Below are positions 5,140-5,161 of a DNA stretch of 5,161 nt, piece by piece (within the stretch, counting starts at the first letter, position 1; each line of letters begins with the position of its first letter). The position numbers were made by a program, and so were the translations under genes. Location: contig JAQICW010000670.1 in assembly GCA_027858355.1 (NCBI GenBank), forward strand, positions 1-5,161, given 5' to 3'. The notes under the pieces are model-generated. The model did not search any database. It worked only from the letters and a program-made list of their open reading frames with translations, and was not told the origin of the DNA. Source of the DNA: Desulfobacula sp. (GTDB lineage Bacteria; Desulfobacterota; Desulfobacteria; Desulfobacterales; Desulfobacteraceae).

Positions 5140-5161
5140 GAAACATATTATGTCACAAGGC

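Overview
The window is AT-rich bacterial chromosome, and its gene content is best matched by an anaerobic Desulfobacterota (deltaproteobacterial) genome. The pointers are a DUF4143 ATPase, a COG0731-like radical SAM protein, a compact COG1994-type site-2 protease, a DUF4124-like secreted protein and a decayed IS4-family transposase. That taxonomy is inferred from remembered protein resemblance; nothing in the DNA proves it.

Layout, left to right. (1) 6-1331, plus strand: a complete AAA+/DUF4143 ATPase that stands alone. (2) 1276-1462, minus strand: a short secreted DUF4124-like gene. A frameshift splits it between two frames, and its 3' end overlaps the ATPase gene tail to tail. (3) 1561-2505, minus strand: a complete radical SAM enzyme with a C-terminal winged-helix-like tail. 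A possible 11-codon leader ORF overlaps its start codon. (4) 2534-3061: a gene-poor spacer with a long imperfect palindrome and one copy of a diverged 54-nt repeat. (5) 3062-3685 and 3731-4024, minus strand: a probable two-gene unit. The upstream gene encodes a small single-pass membrane protein, and the downstream gene encodes a site-2 protease. The middle of the small gene is a run of 37 codons in which every codon that can end in T does so. (6) 4030-4083: the second copy of the 54-nt repeat, in the same orientation as the first, so the two copies bracket the small-protein/protease pair. (7) 4084-4394: degenerate sequence without a recognisable gene. (8) 4395-5048, minus strand: a truncated IS4-family transposase that keeps the first catalytic Asp region and loses the rest. 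(9) 5049-5161: palindromic sequence upstream of the transposase.

The genes do not form one obvious pathway. The most coherent unit is the small membrane protein with the intramembrane protease, where a substrate-protease relationship can be proposed but is not shown. The repeats, the frameshifted gene and the wrecked transposase indicate a chromosomal stretch that has taken insertions and is decaying. I found no convincing new defence or mobile system. The most unusual signal is the T-ending codon run at 3806-3916.
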